64,000 bases of DNA from Desulfolinea sp964487745 (GTDB lineage Bacteria; Chloroflexota; Anaerolineae; Anaerolineales; Villigracilaceae), in the NCBI GenBank assembly GCA_964487745.1, contig CAZASG010000001.1, forward strand, positions 132,104 to 196,103, written 5' to 3'. Made by a program: the position numbers and the translations under genes. The first letter of the stretch is position 1; every line of letters begins with the position of its first letter. Below, piece after piece: positions 53,823-61,166 of this stretch. A model generated the notes under the pieces. That model saw only the letters and a list, made by a program, of their open reading frames with translations. It ran no database searches and had not been told where the DNA came from.

Positions 53823-53855
53823 CCAAGAATCTCCATCATCACCCTCGGCGTTGCT
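53823..53855. repeat. Remnant copy of the glyoxalase gene start
   Basis: 33 nt starting CCAAGAATCTCCATCATCAC; 31 of 33 are identical to 54396-54428, codons 3-13 of the glyoxalase gene. In the matching frame it reads PRISIITLGVAK and then a stop. It marks the left border of the DUF559 module. Confidence 0.85.
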
Positions 53856-53861
53856 AAATAG

Positions 53862-53944
53862 CCCCCTCTGCCCTGTCGGGCATCCAGAAAAGAAATTGCT
53901 TCGCGTCCCCCATTTTTGCACTTCAAAATGGGGGAACGAGGGGG
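53862..53944. repeat. Branched REP-like repeat, copy A (left of the DUF559 gene)
   Basis: CCCCCTC (53862-53868) pairs with GAGGGGG (53938-53944). Inside lie two hairpins, TGCCC/GGGCA and CCCCCATTTT/AAAATGGGGG, giving a three-way-junction shape. It ends 11 nt before the DUF559 start codon. Confidence 0.8.
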
Positions 53945-53955
53945 CAAAAAAGATC

Positions 53956-54309
53956 ATGACAAAGTTACCCAGAAGCAATTCCAAAATAATGCGCAAAGCC
54001 GCAAAGCTACGCAAAAATATGACGCCTGCCGAGAAAAAGCTCTGGGCTCATTTAGAACGCAGCCAGTTGGGCGTTCGCTTTCGACGTCAACATGCCATCG
54101 GAAATTTCATCGTCGATTTCTGTTGCATCAAGAAGAAAATCATTGCAGAGTTGGATGGTAGTCAACATCTTGATTTACAAAAGTATGACGAAGATAGAAC
54201 GAAGTATTTAGTATCGCGTGGCTATCACATTATCCGTTTTTGGAATAACGATGTATTGAATGATATTGAGGGTGTGATCTTGGCGATCACGTATGCGTTA
54301 GAAGATTAG
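53956..54309 (+). CDS. DUF559 family (Vsr/PD-(D/E)XK-like) endonuclease-like protein
   Basis: 117 residues from ATG at 53956; the longer frame upstream runs through a repeat and is not used. The DUF559 pattern is complete: LRKNMTPAEKKLWAHL, GVRFRRQHAIGNFIVDFCC, KKKIIAELDGSQH, and the C-terminal RGYHIIRFWNNDVLNDIEGV. The FIVDF Asp and the AELDG Glu-x-Asp are the presumed metal-binding residues of the very-short-patch-repair-like nuclease fold. It is bracketed by REP-like repeats A and B and by a 33-nt duplication of the next gene, so it looks like part of a small mobile unit. Confidence 0.88.
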   Translation: MTKLPRSNSKIMRKAAKLRKNMTPAEKKLWAHLERSQLGVRFRRQHAIGNFIVDFCCIKKKIIAELDGSQHLDLQKYDEDRTKYLVSRGYHIIRFWNNDVLNDIEGVILAITYALED

Positions 54310-54313
54310 CCAG

Positions 54314-54360
54314 CCCCCTGTCCTTCGGACATCCCCCATTTTGAAGGACGAAAATGGGGG
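54314..54360. repeat. Branched REP-like repeat, copy B (right of the DUF559 gene)
   Basis: Hairpin TGTCC/GGACA followed by CCCCCATTTT/AAAATGGGGG. It has the same order and orientation as copy A but is shorter. It starts 4 nt after the DUF559 stop codon. Confidence 0.8.
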
Positions 54361-54389
54361 AGCATATCAATGTCACTAAAGGAAAAAAC

Positions 54390-54821
54390 ATGGAACCAAG
54401 AATCTCGATCATCACCCTCGGGGTTGCTGACCTTGAACGCTCGTACAACTTTTATCATAAAGGCTTGGGTTTCCCCACCACGCGCAAACCTGATGAAGGT
54501 ATCATCTTCTTTCAAACCAACGGCGTTTGCCTGGCGCTCTATCCGCTTGATAAGTTGGCCGAAGATGTCTCTCCTGCCCAATCCGCTGAATGGGGCGCTT
54601 TTTCCGGCATCACCTTGGCGCATAACACCAAGAATAAAGAAGATGTGGACCGCATCCTGAAGCTCGCCGAAAAAAGCGGCGGGAAGATTGAAAAGCCCGC
54701 CCAAGATGTATTCTGGGGTGGCTACAGCGGCTACTTCTCCGATCCCGACGGTTATTTGTGGGAAGTGGCCTATGGCGATAATTGGGCATTTAATCCCGAT
54801 GGGAGTTTGGTCATCAAGTAA
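54390..54821 (+). CDS. Glyoxalase/VOC family protein
   Basis: 143 residues from ATG at 54390 with AAAGGA upstream. The protein begins PRISIITLGVADLERSYNFY, the typical vicinal-oxygen-chelate start, and has a second repeat ending WGGYSGYFSDPDGYLWEVAY, where SDPDGYLWE carries the conserved C-terminal metal-ligand Glu. Members bind a divalent metal and act as lyases, isomerases or resistance proteins; the substrate is unknown. Codons 3-13 are duplicated 573 nt upstream on the other side of the DUF559 module, suggesting that the module was inserted at this gene's start. Confidence 0.88.
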   Translation: MEPRISIITLGVADLERSYNFYHKGLGFPTTRKPDEGIIFFQTNGVCLALYPLDKLAEDVSPAQSAEWGAFSGITLAHNTKNKEDVDRILKLAEKSGGKIEKPAQDVFWGGYSGYFSDPDGYLWEVAYGDNWAFNPDGSLVIK

Positions 54822-54897
54822 CCCCCTCTGCCCTTTGGGCACCTGGAAGAGAAACTGCTTCGCATCCCCCAAATTCCAAAAACGTGGATTTTTGGGG
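54822..54897. repeat. Branched REP-like repeat, copy C
   Basis: CCCCCTCTGCCC with GGGCA, a spacer ending CTGCTTCGCATCCCCC, then an imperfect hairpin to TTTTTGGGG. It is closely similar to copy A over about 50 nt. It starts at the glyoxalase stop. Confidence 0.78.
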
Positions 54898-54930
54898 AAA
54901 ATTGACGACAATCTTTACACAAGGAAAATT

Positions 54931-55692
54931 ATGTTCACAAAAGCGATCGTACGTACGCCCGGCAAATCAATGGTGGACGGCATTAACACTGCCGGGCTGG
55001 GCCTCCCTGACTATGAATTGGCGCTAAAACAACACGCCGCCTACATCGAAGCACTCAAAGAATGCGGGCTCGAGGTCACCGTCCTACCCGCCGAAGAAGC
55101 CTATCCCGATTCCACCTTTGTGGAGGATGTGGCACTGCTCACTCCCGCCTGTGCCATCATTACGAACCCGGGCGCGGATACGCGTCGTGGTGAGACAGCT
55201 TCAATGAAGAAAGTTCTGCAAGATTTCTATGAAAATATCGAAGATATCCGCGAACCGGGGCGCGTCGAAGCCGGGGATATTATGATGGTCGGGAAGCATT
55301 TCTACATCGGCTTATCAGAACGTACCAACCAGATGGGCGCGGAGCAGATGATCGGCTTTTTGGAGAAATACGGCCTGAGCGGCTCGGTCGTCACAATGAG
55401 CGAGATGCTGCACCTAAAAACCGGCATCGCCTATCTCGAGAATAATAATCTGCTGGCCTGTGGAGAATTTCTGACCAAGCCGGAATTTCAGAAATTCAAC
55501 ATCCTTGAAATTGACGTGAGCGAAAGCTACGCCGCAAACTGTATTTGGGTAAATGGCACCGTCCTGATGCCCAAAGGTTATCCCAACGCCCACAAAACGA
55601 TCACCGATGCAGGCTATCCCATCATCGAAGTGGATGTCTCGGAATTCAAAAAATTGGATGGCGGCCTGAGCTGCCTATCGCTACGATTCTAA
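54931..55692 (+). CDS. Dimethylarginine dimethylaminohydrolase-like amidinotransferase-fold protein
   Basis: 253 residues from ATG at 54931 with AAGGAAAA upstream; the open frame extending left passes through the glyoxalase gene in another frame. The guanidino-group-modifying fold is evident: FTKAIVRTPGKSMVDGINTA, PDSTFVEDVALLTPACAIITNPG (substrate-binding Asp/Glu), EAGDIMMVGKHFYIGLSERTN, a catalytic-type His in MLHLKTGIAYL, and the C-terminal KLDGGLSCLSLRF carrying the nucleophilic Cys near residue 249. It hydrolyses methylarginines to citrulline, or a related substrate. Length fits DDAH. Confidence 0.92.
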   Translation: MFTKAIVRTPGKSMVDGINTAGLGLPDYELALKQHAAYIEALKECGLEVTVLPAEEAYPDSTFVEDVALLTPACAIITNPGADTRRGETASMKKVLQDFYENIEDIREPGRVEAGDIMMVGKHFYIGLSERTNQMGAEQMIGFLEKYGLSGSVVTMSEMLHLKTGIAYLENNNLLACGEFLTKPEFQKFNILEIDVSESYAANCIWVNGTVLMPKGYPNAHKTITDAGYPIIEVDVSEFKKLDGGLSCLSLRF

Positions 55693-55694
55693 AA

Positions 55695-55955
55695 ATGTCC
55701 CAACGCAAGCGCCTCGACCGTGACGGTCTCGAAGTCTACCTGTTCAACCTGCTGATGCTCTACCGCCCCTTACTGCGAATCAGCGCAGGGCTGATCTTTT
55801 TGTATGCCTTCGCCACACTCAATTTCTATCCGTTCGGGAGCATCGTTGCTCTTGCGGTAGCGAGCTTTCTCTTTTTACTCACTATCTCACACGAGCTAAT
55901 GCTCCGCGTGGCGAAGTTCGGCGCATGGTTAGGCACACTTAGAGAAAGAGAATAA
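55695..55955 (+). CDS. Small two-helix membrane protein
   Basis: 86 residues from ATG at 55695, 2 nt after the DDAH stop. Two membrane helices (about 30-46 and 50-66) lie between basic ends (MSQRKRLDRDGLEVY and GTLRERE). No family is recognised. The ATG is closely coupled to the preceding gene, so co-translation is likely. It looks like a cytosol-facing hairpin membrane protein. Confidence 0.6.
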   Translation: MSQRKRLDRDGLEVYLFNLLMLYRPLLRISAGLIFLYAFATLNFYPFGSIVALAVASFLFLLTISHELMLRVAKFGAWLGTLRERE

Positions 55956-55957
55956 AA

Positions 55958-56548
55958 ATGGACGAAGAACACACAAATCACTCGACAGATCATATTTTCT
56001 TCCTGGAAAGTCAAACAGTTATTGTGAAAGACTTTGACGCGACAAGCTTCATCCTTGATATTGGCGGAGGCGGTGAGGGGGTGATCGGTCAATTGAAAGA
56101 GAAGCAAGTCATTGCCATTGATCGCAACCGAAGGGAGCTGGAGGAAGCACCGGATGGGCCGCTAAAAATCGTAATGAACGCGGGAGAATTACATTTTCTT
56201 GATAACGCCTTTGGCACGGCAACCGCCTTTTTTACACTGATGTTCATTAAAGAAGCTGAACATCAAAAAGTCTTCGATGAAGTTTTCAGAGTTTTAAGTC
56301 CTGGGGGGCGTTTTTTCGTTTGGGATATCAACCTGCCAAAATACACTGATCAGGAAAAAGAGATCGTTGCCGTCTATCTGAACATTAGACTCCCTCACAA
56401 AGAGATCCAAACAGGCTATGGAGCAAAATGGCCATCACAAAATTTAGATGCCCTCTACTATTTGAGTCTTGCCCAAAAAGCGGGTTTTCAATTGGTTAGC
56501 AAAACACAAACTGATGAAACTTTTCACTTGGAATTTCTTAGGCCCTAG
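55958..56548 (+). CDS. SAM-dependent methyltransferase, class I
   Basis: 196 residues. Motif I is FILDIGGGGEGVIGQL (about residues 31-46), the acidic residue after the second strand is in VIAIDRN, and a methyltransf_11-like segment KIVMNAGELHFLDNAFGTATAFFTLMFI leads to the conserved VFRVLSPGGRFFVWDI. The substrate is unknown. It starts 2 nt after the small membrane gene and lies in a row of co-directional genes from DDAH to the GNAT. Confidence 0.85.
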   Translation: MDEEHTNHSTDHIFFLESQTVIVKDFDATSFILDIGGGGEGVIGQLKEKQVIAIDRNRRELEEAPDGPLKIVMNAGELHFLDNAFGTATAFFTLMFIKEAEHQKVFDEVFRVLSPGGRFFVWDINLPKYTDQEKEIVAVYLNIRLPHKEIQTGYGAKWPSQNLDALYYLSLAQKAGFQLVSKTQTDETFHLEFLRP

Positions 56549-56557
56549 TCTCACCAG

Positions 56558-57064
56558 ATGCCAAGGAACTATCGCCAGCTAATTGATATAGATACACCCG
56601 GTCCACGCTATGACGTGACACCTCTCTTCGCGGATCCTATCGCCTTTGCCGCGCTCGTGGATGATATAACGGAAGCAATCCCATCATCCGCGTATGATTT
56701 CGTCGCCGGGATTGACGCGCTCGGATTTATTCTCGGCACAGCCGTCGCCATTCGGGCGGGGAAGGGCTTCATTCCCATCCGCAAAGGCGGGAAGTTGCCC
56801 GTAGCAACAAAATCCGTCTCTTTTGTGGATTATTCCAAGAGCAAGAAAAGCCTCGAGCTCCGCGCCGATCTGGATTTGAAAACCACCAGAATTTTGCTCG
56901 TCGATGAGTGGATTGAGACTGCCGCACAGATCAATGCAGCCATTTCGTTGATAAAATCACAGGGAGGCGAGGTCGCGGGCATCGCCACGATCAGTATGGA
57001 CGAGAACGAAGCCACGCAATTACTAAAAGAAAAATATCACTGCTATCAGGCATGGCGCGAATAA
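56558..57064 (+). CDS. Adenine-phosphoribosyltransferase-like protein with altered PRPP loop
   Basis: 168 residues. The fold matches adenine phosphoribosyltransferases: N-terminal IDIDTPGPRYDVTPLFADPIAF, VAGIDALGFILGTAVAIRAGKGFIPIRKGGKLP, and VSFVDYSKSKKSLELRADL. In true APRTs the PRPP loop reads VDDxxxTGGT; here the corresponding segment is ILLVDEWIETAAQINAAI, so the second Asp and both Gly are replaced. It may bind a different donor or have lost catalysis. Its start is 9 nt after the methyltransferase gene. Confidence 0.8.
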   Translation: MPRNYRQLIDIDTPGPRYDVTPLFADPIAFAALVDDITEAIPSSAYDFVAGIDALGFILGTAVAIRAGKGFIPIRKGGKLPVATKSVSFVDYSKSKKSLELRADLDLKTTRILLVDEWIETAAQINAAISLIKSQGGEVAGIATISMDENEATQLLKEKYHCYQAWRE

Positions 57065-57082
57065 TTTTGAAAGGAATTCAGT

Positions 57083-57697
57083 ATGACAGTCGATGAAAAC
57101 ACCAAGTTATCAGCTCTCGTAGATCATTACAACCAAAGCTTTGAACAGCAAAAAGAATCCGTAGCCAAACGGGATCGTCTCTTTCTCTATCTTCTCCTGT
57201 TGGTTTTATTATTGCTTGTCTATATGCTAAACCCGACCCTGATCAGCGATTGGGCAAACGACTTCATAGAAAATCAGGTCACGCCCAATCAGGTTTCGCA
57301 ATCAGAATTATTCAATGTGTCTTTCATTGGGCTAGTCCTGTGGTTCGGATTGCTCAGCCTGGTGCATACTTATTTTCAAACCGTCCTGCATGTGCAGAGA
57401 CAATACAGCTATATCTACGATATGGAAAAAGAGCTGAACACCTATTATCAGGGCACAGCCTTCACCCGTGAAGGGGACTATTATCGAAAATACAAGTTGA
57501 AGTTTTCGTCACTAACCAAGGTCATCTACTGGAATATCTTTCCCATTTTTTTGCTGTTCATCATCGTTTCGTGGCAAATATTCCTTTTCAGCACCACTGC
57601 CGTACCCTTCGCTTACAAGATCATTGAAAGCCTGATATCTCTCGTCATTTTGATCTCAACCTACTTCTATCTTTTAGCGCTCTACAAAAAGAAATAG
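57083..57697 (+). CDS. Four-helix membrane protein of unknown function
   Basis: 204 residues. A polar, helix-prone N-terminus (LSALVDHYNQSFEQQKESVA) is followed by a first helix (about 32-48). A second is near 78-98 (FNVSFIGLVLWFGLLSLV), and two more are near 150-170 and 178-200, ending in YKKK. A cytosolic loop (RQYSYIYDMEKELNTYYQGT) lies between helices two and three. AAAGGAATTC precedes the ATG. No family is recognised. It is separated by only 4 nt from the next GNAT gene. Confidence 0.65.
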   Translation: MTVDENTKLSALVDHYNQSFEQQKESVAKRDRLFLYLLLLVLLLLVYMLNPTLISDWANDFIENQVTPNQVSQSELFNVSFIGLVLWFGLLSLVHTYFQTVLHVQRQYSYIYDMEKELNTYYQGTAFTREGDYYRKYKLKFSSLTKVIYWNIFPIFLLFIIVSWQIFLFSTTAVPFAYKIIESLISLVILISTYFYLLALYKKK

Positions 57698-57701
57698 TGG
57701 C

Positions 57702-58160
57702 GTGACTCTAACCATCACAAAAGCTATTCCCGTTGATACAGATGCAATGACCCGACTCATCATCGCATCTAAACGTTCCTGGGATTATCCCAATGAGTGG
57801 CTGGCGCTCTGGATGGATGAACTGACCATCACGCCCGCAAAACTGGATGAACGGGATTTTTATCTCGGCAAAGATGGGGATGAACTGGTCTTCGTCTACT
57901 CGCTCAGCCAACTGGATGCCGAGCGATACGAACTGGAAGACTGCTGGGTTGCCCCCGAGCACATCGGTCACGGCTACGGGCGGATACTCTTCGACGATCT
58001 CAAAAAACGACTCGGCAACCTCGGCTGTACACGGCTCAAGATCGTCTCAGACCCCAACGCAGCGGGATTCTATCGTAAAATGGGCGCGGTGAAAATCGGT
58101 GAAGAACCGACCAAGATCACAGGGAGGGTTTTCTCTGTTTTTGAGTTTAGAATCAAATGA
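57702..58160 (+). CDS. GNAT family N-acetyltransferase
   Basis: 152 residues from GTG at 57702, 4 nt after the previous stop. The acetyl-CoA loop is visible as CWVAPEHIGHGYGRILFDDL (HIGHGYG, about residues 83-102), and the C-terminal SDPNAAGFYRKMGAVKIGEEP is typical of the fold. The substrate is unknown. It is the last gene of the co-directional row and is followed by REP-like repeat D. Confidence 0.88.
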   Translation: MTLTITKAIPVDTDAMTRLIIASKRSWDYPNEWLALWMDELTITPAKLDERDFYLGKDGDELVFVYSLSQLDAERYELEDCWVAPEHIGHGYGRILFDDLKKRLGNLGCTRLKIVSDPNAAGFYRKMGAVKIGEEPTKITGRVFSVFEFRIK

Positions 58161-58162
58161 AG

Positions 58163-58206
58163 CCCCCTCTGCTTCTCTCCCAAATTACAAACCAAATTTT
58201 AGGGGA
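58163..58206. repeat. REP-like repeat, copy D (degenerate)
   Basis: Begins CCCCCTCTGC like copies A and C, then a single weak hairpin (CCCAAATT with AATTTTAGGGG). It starts 2 nt after the GNAT stop codon. Confidence 0.55.
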
Positions 58207-58269
58207 AAGGAGAATATATGAAAATCATCCCTTCTTGTCTATTCTTCATCGATGAAATAGCTTCATCAC

Positions 58270-61122
58270 TTACAAAAAACCTTTTTTTGCGGCAACATAT
58301 TCTGTCAGAAAAGTGGTCGTTGCAGAAACACTCATCGGTTTGGAAATATAAAACCCTTGCCCATGTTTACATCCCAGGTTTACCAAAACTTCCAATTCTT
58401 CGAAAGCTTCTATCCCTTCGGCAACAATCTCTTTCCCTAGCTCCTTGGCCATCAAAATAATTGTTCGAATCAGGCTGATTTTGCTCGCATCATTGATCAT
58501 CCCAGTAATAAAAGAACGGTCTATTTTTATAAGATCAAAGGGGAATTTATGCAAATAACTCAAGGATGAATACCCTGTCCCAAAATCGTCCATCTGAATT
58601 TTTACCCCCAATTCCTTCATCTGATTCAAAATAGAAACAACGGCATCTATCTCTTGAAGAATAGAGCTTTCAGTTACTTCTATGCTAAAGAAGTTGGGAT
58701 CCAATGAAAATTTCTCAAGAGTTTTTTTAATTTGGTCAACAAGATGTGGGTTAGCTAGCTGTTTTCCAGAGATATTCACACTCACCTGGAGAGTAGACAG
58801 ACTTTCAAATTCAGATTGCCACAAACTGAGTTGTCTGGCGGCTTCTTCTACAACCCAGTCTCCCAGCCGATAGGATAGCCCGGTCTCTTCTGCAATTGGA
58901 ATGAAAACATCAGGTGGTATATCACCTTTTTCAGAATGCGTCCAACGCAGTAGCCCTTCGAAGCCCAAAATTTGACCACTTTCAAGATTAATGATTGGCT
59001 GGTAATAAAGCTCTAATTCCTCGCGTTCAATAGCTCTCCGCAGATCGGTTTCCAGCCTAAGGCGTAACAGTATCTGCTCACGCATGGTTTGATCAAATAT
59101 CTCATAACGCGCTTTTCCCTTTGCCTTTGCCCTGTACATTGCAGTATCAGCATCACGCAAGTATTCATCAACATCTTGGTATTGTCCAGTATCCATGATT
59201 ATGCCAATACTGGCACTTGTCGTTATTTCGCTCCCGTCCAAATCAAAGGAGTCCGACAACAACCCTTGCACTCGGTCAGCTGTCTGAGTCACTTCTCGGA
59301 TGTCAGAGAGCCCTTCTAAAATAATCCCAAATTCATCCCCTCCCAATCTTGCAACGGTATCAGGAGCTCTTAGACCTTTCTGTAAGCGCTTGGCAACTTC
59401 TTGTAAAAGAATATCGCCAATATTGTGTCCCAGACTGTCATTAACTAATTTGAAGTGATCCAAATCTAAATATAGAATTGCAAAACGCTCTGACTTCTTT
59501 CTTTGACTGCGAAGGATAGCATTCCTAAGACGATCTGCGAATAAAGTTCGGTTTGGAAGACCCGTCAGTGCATCATAAAGCGCATCATGTCTAAGTTTCT
59601 CTTCCGCTAATTTTCGGCTTGTGATTTCCGTATGTGAACCTGCCATTCGATATGGAGTACCTTTTTCATCAAATAACACCAGCCCGCGAGCAAGTACCCA
59701 GCGATAAGAGTTATCTTTGTGACAAAGACGATGTTCGCTTTCAAAATGAGGCGTTATTCCTTTGAGGTGAGCATCGATCTTGGCTTTTACTTCTGCCTGG
59801 CATTCAGGATGTATTCGCCCAAACCACTCATCAGGGTCTTTACCAATCTCATCTTCTTCATATCCCAAAATTTGCTTCCAACGCGGTGAAAGGTAAATTT
59901 CTTCTCTTTTCAAATCCCAGTCCCAAAGCCCGTCATTGGCTCCACTTACTGCCAAAGCATATCGCTCTTCACTTTCACTCAATCGTTTTTCTGATTCCTG
60001 ACGCGCAGCCAAACTTTCCACAAAAGCATTGAACCAAAGGACAAGTTCTCCAATCTCGTCACCCCAATTTGATACTAACCGAGTTTTATAATCAAGGGTA
60101 CCTTTCTGAAAACTTCTAAATTGATCTGTAATGATACGGATCGGATTTACGATATTTCGAGAGACAAGTATGGCTGCCGCTCCTACAAAGCAAAAACTAA
60201 TAACCAATAAGGAATAAATAGTCGCTTGAATCGGTGCAGTTTTTTCAGAAAATATCTTAGTGGGAACCAAGCTGACAACATACCAGTTACTTTTTGCCGA
60301 GCGAGCATAGGTAACGAACATCTCGTTATCATCCACATCTGTTGTTAATGTGCCTACATCAGAAACCAATTTTTCCTGAAAAGTCTGATTTACTTTGCCA
60401 CCTAAAGCCGCATCATTGGGATGATATATGATACGACCTCTGGCATCTATTACCATCAAATATGCGTCTTTACCCAAATTAATTTGACTAAAATGCTCGT
60501 AGAGATCAGTAACGCTATAATTCACAAGGAGAAGCCCCATTGGAACTTGCTGTAAGGTATTACGATCTGTTCGTTTTAGCACTTTGGCTGCTGTCAAAAC
60601 CTTTTTATATACAGAATTGATATTTACATTATCTTCAATGCCAGTCCATAGAACATTTTGATTGGACGCCAGGGTTTCTTGATATATTCGATCTCTTAGA
60701 TCCTCTCGAATATTTTCAACATTTAATGTGTCCCCGATATGATAATGTTCTCCTCCAGCTGTGAAGATTTCAATCGACACCAACCCTTGAAGGTTTAAAT
60801 ACCCACTGAGAATATACCCAACATGAGCTTGAGTTGCCAAATCTGTATAGGCATCAGAATTCTCTGTTTCAAGTAATGCATTGGTAATTTCTTCCACTCC
60901 CGAGATATTCGCTATTAGACTTTCAACTTGCCCTAATTGAAGATCAAGATATTCTCGTTGGTCTTTCACCAATTCAATCGTAAACGCCCTATATTCTTCT
61001 GTAAGAATTTGGGTCGAAACGCGCAGAGCAACTAAGCCCACCGCTAAAAGTGGGATAACGGTTAGAAAAATTAAATAACCAATAAACTTATTTGTAAGGT
61101 TGGTTTTAAAGTTTAGCTTCAC
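58270..61122 (-). CDS. Membrane receptor with dCACHE, HAMP, PAS, GGDEF and EAL domains
   Basis: 950 residues from GTG at 61122. A helix at about 12-32 and another near 297-318 bracket an extracytoplasmic dCACHE-type sensor. A HAMP linker, a PAS domain (about 385-505, YALAVSGANDGLWDWDLK) with its PAC part, a GGDEF domain and an EAL domain follow. The cyclase motif RLGGDEFGIIL is intact, with the inhibitory I-site RAPD five residues before it. The EAL domain has EGLLRW, NISGKQLANP, EVTESSI, MDDFGTGYSSL, IKIDRSF and GQGFYISKP, so all phosphodiesterase residues appear present. It can in principle make and degrade c-di-GMP. It follows the binding-protein gene by 44 nt. Confidence 0.94.
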   Translation of the reverse strand: MKLNFKTNLTNKFIGYLIFLTVIPLLAVGLVALRVSTQILTEEYRAFTIELVKDQREYLDLQLGQVESLIANISGVEEITNALLETENSDAYTDLATQAHVGYILSGYLNLQGLVSIEIFTAGGEHYHIGDTLNVENIREDLRDRIYQETLASNQNVLWTGIEDNVNINSVYKKVLTAAKVLKRTDRNTLQQVPMGLLLVNYSVTDLYEHFSQINLGKDAYLMVIDARGRIIYHPNDAALGGKVNQTFQEKLVSDVGTLTTDVDDNEMFVTYARSAKSNWYVVSLVPTKIFSEKTAPIQATIYSLLVISFCFVGAAAILVSRNIVNPIRIITDQFRSFQKGTLDYKTRLVSNWGDEIGELVLWFNAFVESLAARQESEKRLSESEERYALAVSGANDGLWDWDLKREEIYLSPRWKQILGYEEDEIGKDPDEWFGRIHPECQAEVKAKIDAHLKGITPHFESEHRLCHKDNSYRWVLARGLVLFDEKGTPYRMAGSHTEITSRKLAEEKLRHDALYDALTGLPNRTLFADRLRNAILRSQRKKSERFAILYLDLDHFKLVNDSLGHNIGDILLQEVAKRLQKGLRAPDTVARLGGDEFGIILEGLSDIREVTQTADRVQGLLSDSFDLDGSEITTSASIGIIMDTGQYQDVDEYLRDADTAMYRAKAKGKARYEIFDQTMREQILLRLRLETDLRRAIEREELELYYQPIINLESGQILGFEGLLRWTHSEKGDIPPDVFIPIAEETGLSYRLGDWVVEEAARQLSLWQSEFESLSTLQVSVNISGKQLANPHLVDQIKKTLEKFSLDPNFFSIEVTESSILQEIDAVVSILNQMKELGVKIQMDDFGTGYSSLSYLHKFPFDLIKIDRSFITGMINDASKISLIRTIILMAKELGKEIVAEGIEAFEELEVLVNLGCKHGQGFYISKPMSVSATTTFLTEYVAAKKGFL

Positions 61123-61166
61123 CTGAACCGCCCCGGCTCTATTATTGCTCTACTAAAATGACGATA

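Noticed and set aside
53758..53955. N-terminal extension of the DUF559 frame
   Set aside because: It runs through the preceding gene's end, the glyoxalase remnant and repeat A; homology begins only at the internal ATG 53956.
54688..54930. N-terminal extension of the DDAH-like frame
   Set aside because: It overlaps the glyoxalase gene and repeat C; the family N-terminus starts at 54931, which has its own ribosome site.
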